Positions 47,979 through 57,704 of a DNA stretch of 64,000 bases are shown piece after piece. Each line of letters starts with the position of its first letter. Position 1 is the stretch's first letter. The notes beneath the pieces were generated by a model. That model made no database searches. It saw only the letters and a list, made by a program, of their open reading frames with translations, and was not told the DNA's origin. Source of the stretch: Aquisphaera insulae (GTDB lineage Bacteria > Planctomycetota > Planctomycetia > Isosphaerales > Isosphaeraceae). Location of the stretch: positions 45,116-109,115 of the forward strand of contig NZ_JAALJH010000022.1 in the NCBI RefSeq assembly GCF_011064615.1. The letters run 5' to 3'. Made by a program: the position numbers and the translations under genes.

Positions 47979-49349
47979 TCAAACGGTGGGCAGCGTCCAG
48001 CCCTCGCGATAGGGCCGGCTGAGCATCCGCGAGGCCTCGTCATCGCCGATGATCTGCTCGGTCCGCGGGTCCCACTTCAGGCTCTTGCGACCCAGCCGCA
48101 TCGCGATGTTGCCGAGGTGGCAGATCGTGATCGACCGATGCGCCACCTCGACGGGCGCGGCGGTCGGCCCGCGCGAGATCACGCAGTCGATGAAATTGCG
48201 GAAGTGGTCGTCGCTCCGGTAGAGGTGGATCTCGTCCGGGCCGATCTTCGAGGCGAGGATCGACTCCGGCTCCGCCGTGTGCTTGCCGCGATTCGCGTAG
48301 ACCTTCCCCTTCGTCCCCTCGAAGGTCACGCCCATGGTGTTGCGATTGGAGACGATCATCCGGACGCCGTTCTCGTAGACGGCCTCGAACGAGAACTCGG
48401 TCGCGGTGTTCCAGAGGGGGTCGGCGGCGAACTCGGCGTGGGCGTTGCGGATCTCGATCGGGCCGGTCAGCTCGGTCCCCATGCCCCACTGGGCGCAGTC
48501 GGGGTGATGGCCGCCCCAGTCCGTGACCTGGCCGCCGGAATAGTCGTAGATCCACCGGAAATTGACGTGGCAGCGTGCCGGGGCGTAGGGGGCCTGTGGC
48601 GCGGGGCCGAGCCAGCGATCGTACTCGAAGCCGGCCGGGACCGGCTCGACCTGCTTGCGATCGCCGGTCTTGCCGAAATCCGGCCGTCCGCCCGGCAGCC
48701 CCACGCGAACGACCTTGAGGTCGCCGATCCGGCCGTTCCGGACGAGCTCGCAGGCCTGGCGGAAATGCGGGTCCGAGCGCTGCTGGCTGCCGGTCTGGAA
48801 GACGACGCGATGCTTGTTGACGGCGTAGCTCATGGCCCGTCCCTCGGCGATCGTGAGCGCGAGGGGCTTCTGGCAGTAGATGTCCTTGCGGGCCAGGCAC
48901 GCCTCCAGGACGGGGATGGCGTGCCAGTGGTCGGGCGTGGCGATCTCGACCGCGTCGATGTCCTTCCGGCCCAGCACCTCGCGGAAGTCCACGTACGCGT
49001 CGCAGCCGCGATAGTCACCGGAGGGCCTGTTCGCGGCATAGTGCTTCTCGACGAGCCGCTTCGCCGGCTCCCGCCCGCCGACCTTGCCGTCCCAGTAGCC
49101 CGGGCTCTCTCGGTTCACGTCGCAGACGGCGACGATCTGGACGCGATCGTCCTTGAGGAACGACTGGATGTCGTTCATCCCTTGGTTGCCGGTCCCGATC
49201 ACGCCCACCGTGACCCGGTTGCTCGGCGCGACGCGGCCGCCTCGACCCAGGGCGGAGGCGGGCACGATCGCGGGGAAGCCGGCGACCGCGGCGAGTCGGA
49301 GGAAGTCGCGGCGGCTGCCCCTCTGGGCGTTCGCACTGATCGCTCTCAT
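47979..49349 (-). CDS. TAT-exported Gfo/Idh/MocA-family oxidoreductase
   Basis: This 456-residue protein has a twin-arginine leader ([26 protein letters not shown]), then a Rossmann motif [17 protein letters not shown] (about 49-65). The usual EKP motif is replaced by QKP in [15 protein letters not shown]. The C-terminal part ([24 protein letters not shown]) has the His-rich pattern common in planctomycete members. Export of an NAD-dependent enzyme is characteristic of this planctomycete group, which presumably binds its cofactor before export. Its substrate is an unknown sugar or polyol derivative. Confidence 0.93.
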   Translation of the reverse strand: MRAISANAQRGSRRDFLRLAAVAGFPAIVPASALGRGGRVAPSNRVTVGVIGTGNQGMNDIQSFLKDDRVQIVAVCDVNRESPGYWDGKVGGREPAKRLVEKHYAANRPSGDYRGCDAYVDFREVLGRKDIDAVEIATPDHWHAIPVLEACLARKDIYCQKPLALTIAEGRAMSYAVNKHRVVFQTGSQQRSDPHFRQACELVRNGRIGDLKVVRVGLPGGRPDFGKTGDRKQVEPVPAGFEYDRWLGPAPQAPYAPARCHVNFRWIYDYSGGQVTDWGGHHPDCAQWGMGTELTGPIEIRNAHAEFAADPLWNTATEFSFEAVYENGVRMIVSNRNTMGVTFEGTKGKVYANRGKHTAEPESILASKIGPDEIHLYRSDDHFRNFIDCVISRGPTAAPVEVAHRSITICHLGNIAMRLGRKSLKWDPRTEQIIGDDEASRMLSRPYREGWTLPTV

Positions 49350-49650
49350 CGGAGCCCTTTCCCCTCGATAATATCCGACCGGCGGAAGTTCGATGGCTGC
49401 CGGGCGATCCTATCACACCGGCGGACGCTTCCCAACGGAGGTGTCCCCTCACGAAGTCTTCCCCGACATTCACGGCGGCTTCATCCGATCGCAACAGGAT
49501 GAGGGTGGAATCGACATGCTCGCTCCCCGCTCGATCGGCACTCGGCTGGCGTCCGCCGGGCCCGGATCGCAGAATCGATGGACGAGAACGGCCGGTCGGC
49601 TCGCGGACCCGACCGGGCGGAGAGATTCCCGCGAGCATCGAGCCTCGTCC
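49350..49650. other. Divergent intergenic region
   Basis: These 301 bases separate the oxidoreductase from the GT4 gene and presumably carry both promoters. The plus frame is open through part of it but lacks similarity. No operator or repeat seen. Confidence 0.45.
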
Positions 49651-50838
49651 ATGCGTGTCACCCTGGTCACCGAGACCTACTTCCCCCAGGTCAACGGCGT
49701 CTCCCGGACGCTCGGCGAGCTGGTGCGTTATCTGGTGGAATGCGGTGACCAGGTCCAGCTCGTGCGCCCGGACTACGGCCGTGAGGAGATATCCGCGGCG
49801 GAGATTGGAGGCGACCCCGGTTCTCTGGAGGTCCATCGCGTCCGATCGATTCGCCTGCCGTTCTACCGCGAGCTGTATCTGCCCCTGCCCCCGTTCGGCG
49901 GGCTCTGCCGGGCGATCGATGGATTTCGCCCGGATCTCCTCCACGTCGCCACCGAGGCGACGCTGGGACTCACGGCCCTTCGGCACGCCCGGCGCCGGGG
50001 CTTGCCGGTCGTCTCGAGCTTCCACACCAACTTCGATCAGTACAGCCGTCACTATCGAGTCGGATGGTCGAAGGGCATCGTCTGGCGATACCTTCGCTGG
50101 TTCCACAACGCCACGAGCGAGACCTACGTGCCGTCTCGGACGACGATATCCGAGCTGGAATCGCGTGGCTTCGAGCGGCTGGTCCTCTGGCCCCGAGGCG
50201 TTGACGGCACGCTCTTCCGTCCCGACCGGCCGGGCCGAGATGCCGTCCGCTCCGCACTCGGCTTCGCGCCCGATGATCTCGTCCTCAGCTACGTGAGCCG
50301 AATTGCGGCCGAGAAGAACGTCGATTACCTGGCCGATGCCCTGGAGCTGATCGCCAGCCGCGTCCCCAGCTTAAAGATCCTGCTCGTCGGCGACGGACCG
50401 GCACGGGTCGAGCTCGAGCGGCGACTGGGCTCGATCGCGCGGTTCGCCGGCTATCGGACCGGCGAGGACCTGGCGGACCATTACGCGGCGGGGGACCTCT
50501 TCGCGTTCACCAGCCTCACCGAGACGTTCGGCAACGTCGTCCTCGAAGCCATGGCCAGCGGCATGCCCGTCGTGGCCCTTCGTGCCGGGGGCGTGGGCGA
50601 CACGATCCGCGACGGCGAGACCGGGCTCCTCGTCGATCCCGCCGAGACGCCCGCACAATTCGCCGACGCCGTCCTGTCCCTGGTCCGCGACCCCGAGCGG
50701 CGGGCCGACATGGCACAGGCGGCCCGGGCGTTCGCCCTCAGCCAGTCCTGGGGCGCGATCATGGGAGGGCTTCGGGACCGGTACGAGGCCCTCGTCGGAA
50801 CCTCGGCGGGCAGGCTCGCCATGGCGGCGGCCCGGTAA
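49651..50838 (+). CDS. GT4-family glycosyltransferase
   Basis: This 395-residue GT-B enzyme transfers a sugar from a nucleotide donor to a lipid or glycan acceptor on the cytosolic face. The N-terminal motif is MRVTLVTETYFPQVNGVSRTLGELV (as in GtfA/PimB-like proteins). The acceptor-site loop VVSSFHTNFDQYSRHY follows, then the donor-site EKNVDYLADALELI and TETFGNVVLEAMASGMPVVA with the Ex7E motif. The ATG at 49651 is chosen by family start; the upstream open frame lacks similarity and no strong ribosome site is visible. Confidence 0.94.
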   Translation: MRVTLVTETYFPQVNGVSRTLGELVRYLVECGDQVQLVRPDYGREEISAAEIGGDPGSLEVHRVRSIRLPFYRELYLPLPPFGGLCRAIDGFRPDLLHVATEATLGLTALRHARRRGLPVVSSFHTNFDQYSRHYRVGWSKGIVWRYLRWFHNATSETYVPSRTTISELESRGFERLVLWPRGVDGTLFRPDRPGRDAVRSALGFAPDDLVLSYVSRIAAEKNVDYLADALELIASRVPSLKILLVGDGPARVELERRLGSIARFAGYRTGEDLADHYAAGDLFAFTSLTETFGNVVLEAMASGMPVVALRAGGVGDTIRDGETGLLVDPAETPAQFADAVLSLVRDPERRADMAQAARAFALSQSWGAIMGGLRDRYEALVGTSAGRLAMAAAR

Positions 50839-50904
50839 GCCTCCACACTGAATCTCTCGTCAAGATGACCGAATGGCCGAATTCGTTCCAGCCGACGCGG
50901 CGTC

Positions 50905-52656
50905 TCATTCCGGAGCGGCACCCTTCCGGGCGGACAGGGAGCCCGCGGACTCGAACGCGTCTCGATGCTCGCGGTCGACCCACAGGCCCATCCCGTTCAT
51001 CCCCGGGACCAGCGACGAGGGGCGATAGTACTCGCGGAGGAACGCTCGGAGTGCGGGGAAGGGGGGATAGCCGACGAAGATCAGGCCCGGCTGGTGGGCG
51101 CGGAGGCTGGTCATGATTTCCTCGATCCGGGGTCGGATCAGGGGATGGTCCCGCTCCGCCTGGTCGCGGAGGAGGTTGTCGACGAAGAAGTACCGGGTCA
51201 CGCCGTCGAGCTTGCCGTAGAAATGGAGTGGCGCCTGATACCCCCAGACGTATAGCCTCGGATCGGGCCAGACCGTTCGGCGCCGATCCAGCTCCTTCCC
51301 CCAGTGCCGGAGCGTCACCCACTGGCCGCCCCCTTTGTAGCGGACGGTCAGCTCCTGGGGCGGAACCAGCAAGTAGCATCGGACCTGCATCCAGGCGACG
51401 GCGAGGACCGCCGCGGCGAGGCAGATCGACGCGATCAGCGAGGCGGCGACCAGGCCGCCCCCCGGTCGCGGCGTGCCGGGCTCGTGACTCCATCTTCGCG
51501 CGAGCGGACGGGCCGCGCCCGTGATCCCGATGGCCGTTGTCAGGGCGATTCCCGGGGTGACCAGCAGGTAATAGTGCTGCCAGTAGAGTCCCGGCAGGAT
51601 CACCTGCAAGGCCGAGGCGACCGTCCAGGCGGCGACGAGCCGCAGGGGAGGCGCCACGCGGCGGCCCGGGAGCAGATAGGCGATGAGGCAGGCGGTCGCG
51701 AGCCAGATCGGCCACGAGCCGGTCCCCCACCAGACCAGGTAGTTCGTACTGCCGAACGGCCAGGGGAGCTTGCCGTCCGGCGCGGCGTTCCCCGTCAGCC
51801 AGCGGACCAGGGCCGGCGGGGCATTCGGCTCCGGGAGGGTGTCGGTCGCGAGCGCCGGGCCATAGCGGAAGATCTCGTCGATCGCCGACGAGCCGGCGCC
51901 CTGGGCCCAGAGCACACCGGCCGAGAGGAGGATCGGCGCGGCGACGCCCGCGGCGAAGGCCAGTCCGTCGAGGAGCCGCGACGCATACGATCGCCCCGGC
52001 GCGGACTCTCCGCTCGGCTTCAGGAGGCAGAACCCGCCGAAGACAACGGCCGGGACGATCGCCACCTGCTTCACCAGCGCCGAGGCCCCCACGCAGGCCC
52101 CGGCCGCCAGGATCGGCCCGCGCCGACCGCTCGACCAGCCCAGCAGGAACAGGGCGAGCGCCGCGACCGAGAAGAAGTTCATGAAATGTTCCATGTTCGA
52201 TCCGTTGCCGTAGAGGTACGGATCGGTGCCGACGATCGCGAAGATCGCGGCGGCGAGGCAGCCGCAGGCCGGGCCGGACAGGCGCAGGCCCAGCCACCAC
52301 AGGACTGCGATCGTGCCCAGCACGAACGGGATGGCCATGAGCCGGATGGACAGCTCGTGGTATCCGCCCAGGACGACGGCCAGCTCGTAGATCCAGTAGC
52401 CGAGCGGGGGCTTGTGCTCGGCGAGGTCGCGATAGAGGACGTCGCCCAGGGCCATTCGATGCCCCATGTAGGCATAGGCCGTCTCGTCGCAATCGAGCGG
52501 CTCGGAGGGCCCCGTCGCCGTCGGCCAGAGCATCCGTGCCGACGGCAAGAGCGGGGCGAAGGTGTGTGCCCGATACCAGACATCGAGGGCGAGGATCGCC
52601 AGCAGCACCACGATCGGCCAGCGCTTCAAGGATCGGCCCTCGAACTCGACTCGCAT
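50905..52656 (-). CDS. GT39/ArnT-like membrane glycosyltransferase
   Basis: This 583-residue protein has about ten to twelve membrane helices. The first large periplasmic loop has LDCDETAYAYMGHRMALGDVLYRDLAEHKPPLGYWIYELA, matching the DE...KPP pattern of GT-C lipid-phosphate-dependent transferases (ArnT, PMT families). It would transfer a sugar from a lipid-linked donor outside the membrane. The C-terminal soluble end (VPGMNGMGLWVDREHRDAFE) is a small periplasmic domain. It converges with the GT4 gene. Confidence 0.88.
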   Translation of the reverse strand: MRVEFEGRSLKRWPIVVLLAILALDVWYRAHTFAPLLPSARMLWPTATGPSEPLDCDETAYAYMGHRMALGDVLYRDLAEHKPPLGYWIYELAVVLGGYHELSIRLMAIPFVLGTIAVLWWLGLRLSGPACGCLAAAIFAIVGTDPYLYGNGSNMEHFMNFFSVAALALFLLGWSSGRRGPILAAGACVGASALVKQVAIVPAVVFGGFCLLKPSGESAPGRSYASRLLDGLAFAAGVAAPILLSAGVLWAQGAGSSAIDEIFRYGPALATDTLPEPNAPPALVRWLTGNAAPDGKLPWPFGSTNYLVWWGTGSWPIWLATACLIAYLLPGRRVAPPLRLVAAWTVASALQVILPGLYWQHYYLLVTPGIALTTAIGITGAARPLARRWSHEPGTPRPGGGLVAASLIASICLAAAVLAVAWMQVRCYLLVPPQELTVRYKGGGQWVTLRHWGKELDRRRTVWPDPRLYVWGYQAPLHFYGKLDGVTRYFFVDNLLRDQAERDHPLIRPRIEEIMTSLRAHQPGLIFVGYPPFPALRAFLREYYRPSSLVPGMNGMGLWVDREHRDAFESAGSLSARKGAAPE

Positions 52657-52733
52657 CCCGGACTTCTTCCCGGCTGATAGCTTATCATGGTGGCCACGAT
52701 ACGCGACACGCTGGAGGGTTGAGGGCCGAGTCC

Positions 52734-54059
52734 GTGGACGAATCGATCGCGACGAATGCGACCAGGGGCCTCGCGAGGCGCTCCTGGCTGATCGGGCTGC
52801 TCTACTGGATCACGCTCCTGCCGTTGACGTCCCCGCCGAGGCACAGCGGGAACGTCTGGTCGCGGTACATGACGATCGAGTCCCTGGTGGAGCGCGGGAC
52901 GCTCGCCATCGAGCGGTCTCCGCTCCTGGCGATCAGCGGTTCGCCCGATCAGGTCCGCATCGGCCCCCACATCTATTCGGACAAGCCGCCCATGCTCTCG
53001 GCGATCGCGGCGGGCCTGTACGCTCCGCTCCACTGGGGCATGGGCTGGAAGATGAGCCGGCCCGGGGACTTCCAGGCCGTGAACGCCGCGTTGGTGTGGG
53101 GAATCGTCGGCCTCTGCTCCGGGCTCGCGCTCGTCGGGCTGCGGCGACTGATCGCCCTCGCGCCGATCAACCCCATCGTTGCGGATCTCCTCACGCTGGG
53201 CTTCGGATACAGCTCGCTCCTCCTCGTCTACGGGGTGACGTTCAACAACCACAGCGTCGCCGCGGGGTTGCTGACGCTCGCCCTGGCGATCGTGGCGACC
53301 GGGAACGGAGTGGGCCGTTCCGGGTGGGGGCACTTCGCGACCGGCCTCCTGACCGGCCTGGCGGCGACCATCGACCTTCCGGCCGGCGGGTTCTTCACGG
53401 CGGCGCTGACGGTCTGGCTGGCGGTCCGTCGCCGCGGGATTCCGGTCGCCTATCTTGCCGGTTGCGTGGGGCCGCTGCTCGCCGCGGCATGGCTCCAGTA
53501 TCGGATCGCGGGCTCGCCGCTCCCGGTGGAGATGAACCCCCGGCTTTTCGACTACGAGGGCTCTTACTGGACCACGGGGCCGGGCCGTTGGGTGGAACGC
53601 GGCCCGCGTTGGCGGTTCGGCCTCGAGTTCCTCTTCGGCCCCCAGGGCTGGCTGACCGTGACGCCCGCCCTGATCCTGGGAGCGATGGGGGCCGCCTGGA
53701 TCGCCGCCCGTCGGGGCGATGCGCTCCGCCCGCTGGCGATCATCGTCCTGACCTCGATCCTGGTCCTCGTCGGCTACTACACCTGGGGCGTCCGCCGGAC
53801 GGACTTCGCCGGCCTCTCGTACGGGACCCGACACCTGCTGGCGATCTCCCCGGCCACCTTCGCGTTCGCCGTCATCCTGATCGGACGATGGAAACGGAAG
53901 GTGGCCTGTTCCGTCATGGCCGGGCTGATCGCCGTGGGGGCGGTCTACGCGATCGCGGGCATGAAGGACCCGTGGTCGCGGATCGAGCGGCGGGACGACT
54001 CCGGCCTGCGGTTCGTCAAGAAGCTGACGGCCTATCCCTGGAGCAGCTACGCGAGGTAA
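52734..54059 (+). CDS. GT-C-like membrane protein
   Basis: This 441-residue protein has about nine predicted membrane segments. The first loop contains HSGNVWSRYMTIESLVERGTLAIERSPLLAISGSPDQVRIGPHIYSDKPPMLSAIAAGLYAP, with the SDKPP motif of ArnT-like enzymes. I chose the GTG start at 52734 (VDESIATNATRGL...) because GAGGG lies 8 bases upstream, avoiding the longer shadow frame over the neighbour. It is divergent from the GT39-like gene with 77 bases between starts. Probably part of the same glycan pathway. Confidence 0.82.
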   Translation: MDESIATNATRGLARRSWLIGLLYWITLLPLTSPPRHSGNVWSRYMTIESLVERGTLAIERSPLLAISGSPDQVRIGPHIYSDKPPMLSAIAAGLYAPLHWGMGWKMSRPGDFQAVNAALVWGIVGLCSGLALVGLRRLIALAPINPIVADLLTLGFGYSSLLLVYGVTFNNHSVAAGLLTLALAIVATGNGVGRSGWGHFATGLLTGLAATIDLPAGGFFTAALTVWLAVRRRGIPVAYLAGCVGPLLAAAWLQYRIAGSPLPVEMNPRLFDYEGSYWTTGPGRWVERGPRWRFGLEFLFGPQGWLTVTPALILGAMGAAWIAARRGDALRPLAIIVLTSILVLVGYYTWGVRRTDFAGLSYGTRHLLAISPATFAFAVILIGRWKRKVACSVMAGLIAVGAVYAIAGMKDPWSRIERRDDSGLRFVKKLTAYPWSSYAR

Positions 54060-54070
54060 CTTCCGATCCC

Positions 54071-55951
54071 TCAATCCGGCAGGCGGAACGCCACGAACGC
54101 ATCGCCCGCGCGGGTGCGGAGCTTGCCGGCGCCGCCGGCGGCGATGACGAGGTACTGGCGGCCGTCGACCTGATACGTGCACGGCGTGGCGTAGCCTCCG
54201 GCGGGGAGCGGGTGCTCCCAGAGGAGTTTCCCGCTCGCCTTGTCGAAGGCGTGGATCTTCTCGTCCTTGGTCCCGGCGATGAACACCAGGCCCCCCGCGG
54301 TGACGATCGTCCCGCCGAAGGTCTCCGTCCCGGTCTGCGCGATGCCCCGGGCCTTGAGCTCGGCGTACTCGCCGAGAGGGACCTGCCAGGCGATCTCGCC
54401 CGCATTGAGGTCGATCGCCGAGAGGACGCCCCAGGGGGGCTTGATCGCGGGATAGCCTTCCTGGTCGAGGAACTGAAGGTAGCCCTTGTGCCGGTACGGG
54501 CCGATCTTCGCCCGCTCGTCCGGCTTCGAATCGCTCAGGGTGAGGACGTTCGGGACGTTGTTCGAGTTGACGTAGAGCCGGCCGGTCGTCGGATCGAACG
54601 AGGCCCCGGACCAGTTGGCGCCGCCGTGGAAGCCGGGAATCACCACGCTGCCCCGCGCGCTCGGCGGCTCGAACGCGGTGCCGTGGCGGTAGGTCTTCAG
54701 TCGCTCGAGCACGAACGAGCGGTTCGCCGGGCCGATGTCGGTGACGTTCGATTCATCGAACGACTGGACCGAGAACGGCGGCGGCTTCACCGGGATCGGC
54801 TGCGTCGCCGCGGCCTTCTCGCCGGGGACGTCGGAGGCGGGCACCGGCACGTCCTTCACCTCGAACAGGGGCTTGCCGGTGTCCCGGTCGAAGAGGAAGA
54901 CGAAGCCCGTCTTCGTCACCTGGGCGACGGCATCAAGCGCCTTGCCACCGTGCCTGACCGTGACCAGGTTGGGATAGGTCGGCAGGTCGTGGTCCCAGAG
55001 GTCATGCCGGAGGGTCTGGAAGTGCCAGAGTCGCCGGCCTGTGCGGGCATCGATGGCCAGCGTGCAGTTGGCGAAGAGGTTGTCGCCGTGGCGGTCGCCG
55101 CCGTAGAAGTCGAACGCCGCGGAGCCGGTCCCGGCGAAGACCATTCCGCGATCGACGTCCACGCTCAGGCCGCCCCAGGCATTCGCCCCGCCGCGGTCCT
55201 TCCAGGAGTCCGCCGCCCAGGTCTCGGCGCCGAACTCGCCCGGACGCGGCACCGTGCGGAAGGCCCAGAGCTGGGCGCCGGTCCGGACGTCGAAGGCGCG
55301 GATGTCCCCCGGGGCCGCCAGGCCCGGGCCCTCGTCGTTGGACACGCCGACGATGATCGTGTCCTTCCACAGGGCCGGGGCGGAGGTCGGCCCGTAGTTC
55401 ATCGCGGCATACTTCGGATCGAGCTCCTTGTGAAGGTCGCGGATGCCCCCATCGCCGAACCTGGGATCGAGTTTGCCGTCCCTTGCATTGAGGGAGTAAA
55501 TCCGGCCGTCCCCGGCGCCGTGGATGATCCGCCGCTCGCCGTCCGGCTTGCCGTCGGACCAGTACGCACAGCCGCGATTCACGCCCCCGGACGCCGGGGT
55601 GCGGCCGCTCGGATGATCCTTGAGCGGGTCGAACTGCCAGAGCTCCTTGCCGGTCGCGGCGTCGAGCGCCACGACCCGGAGATAGCCCGTGGTCAGGTAC
55701 ATCACCCCGTCGACGACGATCGGGGTGCATTCGATCGTCTTGCCCGTGCGTCCCTGGAGCTCTCCGGTGTGATACGTCCAGGCGGGCTTCAGTCGAGCGA
55801 CGTTCTCGCGGTTGATCCCGTCGAGCGTCGAGTACCGCATGCTACCCGGATCATTGCCGACCCGGGGCCAGTCCACGTTCCGGGCGGTCTGGGCCGCCGC
55901 GCGGCCGGCCATTACGAGGAGACACAGCGAGAGGAACCGAGCGGCACGCAT
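54071..55951 (-). CDS. PQQ-dependent dehydrogenase (quinoprotein)
   Basis: This 626-residue protein has a signal peptide (MRAARFLSLCLLVMAGRAAAQ) and an eight-bladed beta-propeller of the PQQ alcohol/glucose dehydrogenase family: NVDWPRVGNDPGSMRYSTLDGINRENV at the N-terminus, then several W-motif blades (GKELWQFDP, RTGRRLWHFQTLRHDLWDHDLP, ASGKLLWEHPL). No C-terminal cytochrome c domain is present, unlike quinohaemoprotein types. It oxidises an alcohol or aldose in the periplasm. PQQ biosynthesis genes are not in the window. Start at 55951; a start 9 codons upstream lacks a ribosome site. Confidence 0.93.
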   Translation of the reverse strand: MRAARFLSLCLLVMAGRAAAQTARNVDWPRVGNDPGSMRYSTLDGINRENVARLKPAWTYHTGELQGRTGKTIECTPIVVDGVMYLTTGYLRVVALDAATGKELWQFDPLKDHPSGRTPASGGVNRGCAYWSDGKPDGERRIIHGAGDGRIYSLNARDGKLDPRFGDGGIRDLHKELDPKYAAMNYGPTSAPALWKDTIIVGVSNDEGPGLAAPGDIRAFDVRTGAQLWAFRTVPRPGEFGAETWAADSWKDRGGANAWGGLSVDVDRGMVFAGTGSAAFDFYGGDRHGDNLFANCTLAIDARTGRRLWHFQTLRHDLWDHDLPTYPNLVTVRHGGKALDAVAQVTKTGFVFLFDRDTGKPLFEVKDVPVPASDVPGEKAAATQPIPVKPPPFSVQSFDESNVTDIGPANRSFVLERLKTYRHGTAFEPPSARGSVVIPGFHGGANWSGASFDPTTGRLYVNSNNVPNVLTLSDSKPDERAKIGPYRHKGYLQFLDQEGYPAIKPPWGVLSAIDLNAGEIAWQVPLGEYAELKARGIAQTGTETFGGTIVTAGGLVFIAGTKDEKIHAFDKASGKLLWEHPLPAGGYATPCTYQVDGRQYLVIAAGGAGKLRTRAGDAFVAFRLPD

Positions 55952-56005
55952 CGAGTGAGCCCCCTGGACCTGCGACATCGCGGGAACGGAACGGAATCGA
56001 ACGCC

Positions 56006-56716
56006 TCACGACCGGCGGGTCCAGACGGCCACGACCGACTTCCCCAGCCTTCGTCCCAGCAACGGATCGAGCCACCTGGAAACGGGAACGAACGCGCGGT
56101 CCCAGAGCCGGATCTGCGACGCGGTCGGCATGCCGCTCCTCAGCAGGATTCGATTGCCGAGGGACAGGAGCATGCCGGCCGAGTCCATGTACGTCATCGA
56201 GTCCGAGTCCAGGCCGGTCGGCGCGATCGCGCGGAACATCCGCCGATTGTACCGGCGGTGATGGCCGATCGCGCGATCGAACGGAGAATAGAGGAAGTTA
56301 TGCGCGGGGCAGAGGACGATCAGGTGCCCTCCCGCGCGGAGATGGCCCGCGGCCCGGACCAGCTCGTCGCGGTCGTCCTCGATGTGCTCCAGGACGTCGA
56401 TGTAGAGGATCGCGTCGAAAGCTCGCCCGGCGGGCAGGTCCTCGAGGGTCCCCGCGATCACCTCGGGGCGGATGGCGAAGCCCCCGGCGGCGGCCCTGGT
56501 GGCGAGCTCCAGGGCCAGCTTCGGGTCGGGCTCCAGGCACGTCCAGCTCGCCTGCGACCCGTCGCAATAGACGGCCGTCGTGCCGCCGATCCCCGCGCCG
56601 ACCTCGAGGACATCGCCCTTGATGTATCGGCCCAGGCGCTCCCGGCAGTAGTCCTTCCAGCGGACCGCCGCCGCGAACAGCTCGAGCTCCTTGCCCGGAT
56701 AGACCTGATCACTCAT
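56006..56716 (-). CDS. SAM-dependent methyltransferase
   Basis: This 236-residue class I methyltransferase has the SAM-binding motif I VLEVGAGIGGTTAVYC, then CLEPDPKLALEL and DAILYIDVLEHIEDDRDELVRAAGHLRAGGHLIVLCPAHNFLYSPFDRAIGHHRRY, the form common to glycan- and lipid-modifying enzymes (methyltransferase type 11/12). Its ATG at 56716 overlaps the glycosyltransferase stop by 8 bases. The pairing suggests it methylates the product of, or works with, the GT2 enzyme. Confidence 0.93.
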   Translation of the reverse strand: MSDQVYPGKELELFAAAVRWKDYCRERLGRYIKGDVLEVGAGIGGTTAVYCDGSQASWTCLEPDPKLALELATRAAAGGFAIRPEVIAGTLEDLPAGRAFDAILYIDVLEHIEDDRDELVRAAGHLRAGGHLIVLCPAHNFLYSPFDRAIGHHRRYNRRMFRAIAPTGLDSDSMTYMDSAGMLLSLGNRILLRSGMPTASQIRLWDRAFVPVSRWLDPLLGRRLGKSVVAVWTRRS

Positions 56717-57704
56717 GATGCGGATCGATCCGATCGATCCCCGCGACGTAATGGACGTGGTCACGCGCCGGGATGACGCTCGACCCCTCGCGGCCCCCGA
56801 GGGCGACGAAGACGAAGACCATCATCAGCAGGAAGAGCTGGGCGAGCAGGACGACCAGCAGGCCCGCGGCCGTGGTCGCCCAGCCGGGGATCGCCAGCGA
56901 GGTCGTCAGCCGGATCGCCACCGTGGCCCCGAGCGCGGCGAGCGCAAGCCCGGTCAGCACGCTGACGGCGATCAGCAGCCTGACCCCGATCCGATCTCCG
57001 AAGACCGACATAGCGCTCAGCCCGTGGGTCACCAGTGCGACCACGTCCATCCGCGACTGGCCGGCCAGCCGGCGGGCCCTCGGCGTCGGCAGCATGTCAT
57101 GCGGGAGCCGGGCCTTCACGACCGAGGCCGCGTAGTGATTCCAGAGGTCCGATGAGACGACCAGCCGGTCCAGGACCGTCGCCGGGATCACGCTGAAATT
57201 CCCGACCCGGACGGGGATCCCCGTCAGCACCCGGTGGAGGAGCCGATAGGCGAAGTAACCGACCCGAAACGTCGCGCTCTCCGATCGCTTCACCCGCTCG
57301 GCGAAGACGATCTTCCGGCCGCCGCCGCCCTCGCAGCGATCCAGGAGCCGGGAGACGTCGTCCGGCGAGTCCTCGCCGTCGCCGTCCATGAGGACGACCG
57401 TCCGGCACGGACAGCACGCCTGGACGTGGCAGAGCCCGACCGCGATCGCACGTTGATGCCCGAGGTTGAGCCGGAGTCGGAGGACGTCCACCCGGGCGAT
57501 CCGTTCCAGCCGCGGGACGTCGAGCGTCATCGGCGGGGGCTCGGTCGAGCCGTCGTCGACGGCGACCACGCGGCAGGAATCGCCGCCCGCCGGGCGGGCT
57601 CTCAGGGCGGAGTCCAGACGCTCGATGAGGATGCGGAACGAGGCCCAGTCGTTGTAGATCGGGATCAGCACGACGACGTCGCCCCCCCCGGACGCCGCGC
57701 TCAT
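56709..57704 (-). CDS. GT2-family glycosyltransferase with C-terminal membrane helices (GtrB/DPM1-like)
   Basis: This 331-residue protein has a GT-A domain: VVVLIPIYNDWASFRILIERLD, the donor motif VVAVDDGSTEPPP, and MDGDGEDSP (DxD-like) with ERVKRSESATFRVGYFAYRLLHRVLTG. Two or three C-terminal membrane helices follow (about 245-315, including LLIAVSVLTGLALAALGATVA and AGLLVVLLAQLFLLMMVFVFVALGG). It probably makes a polyprenyl-phosphate sugar. The ATG at 57704 overlaps the peptidase stop by 4 bases (ATGA). Confidence 0.94.
   Translation of the reverse strand: MSAASGGGDVVVLIPIYNDWASFRILIERLDSALRARPAGGDSCRVVAVDDGSTEPPPMTLDVPRLERIARVDVLRLRLNLGHQRAIAVGLCHVQACCPCRTVVLMDGDGEDSPDDVSRLLDRCEGGGGRKIVFAERVKRSESATFRVGYFAYRLLHRVLTGIPVRVGNFSVIPATVLDRLVVSSDLWNHYAASVVKARLPHDMLPTPRARRLAGQSRMDVVALVTHGLSAMSVFGDRIGVRLLIAVSVLTGLALAALGATVAIRLTTSLAIPGWATTAAGLLVVLLAQLFLLMMVFVFVALGGREGSSVIPARDHVHYVAGIDRIDPHHE

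Noticed and set aside
52562..56776. A 1404-codon plus-strand frame across the GT-C and PQQ genes
   Set aside because: The GT-C gene in another plus frame and the PQQ dehydrogenase and methyltransferase on the minus strand have full family motifs; this frame has only low-complexity Arg/Gly/Ala.
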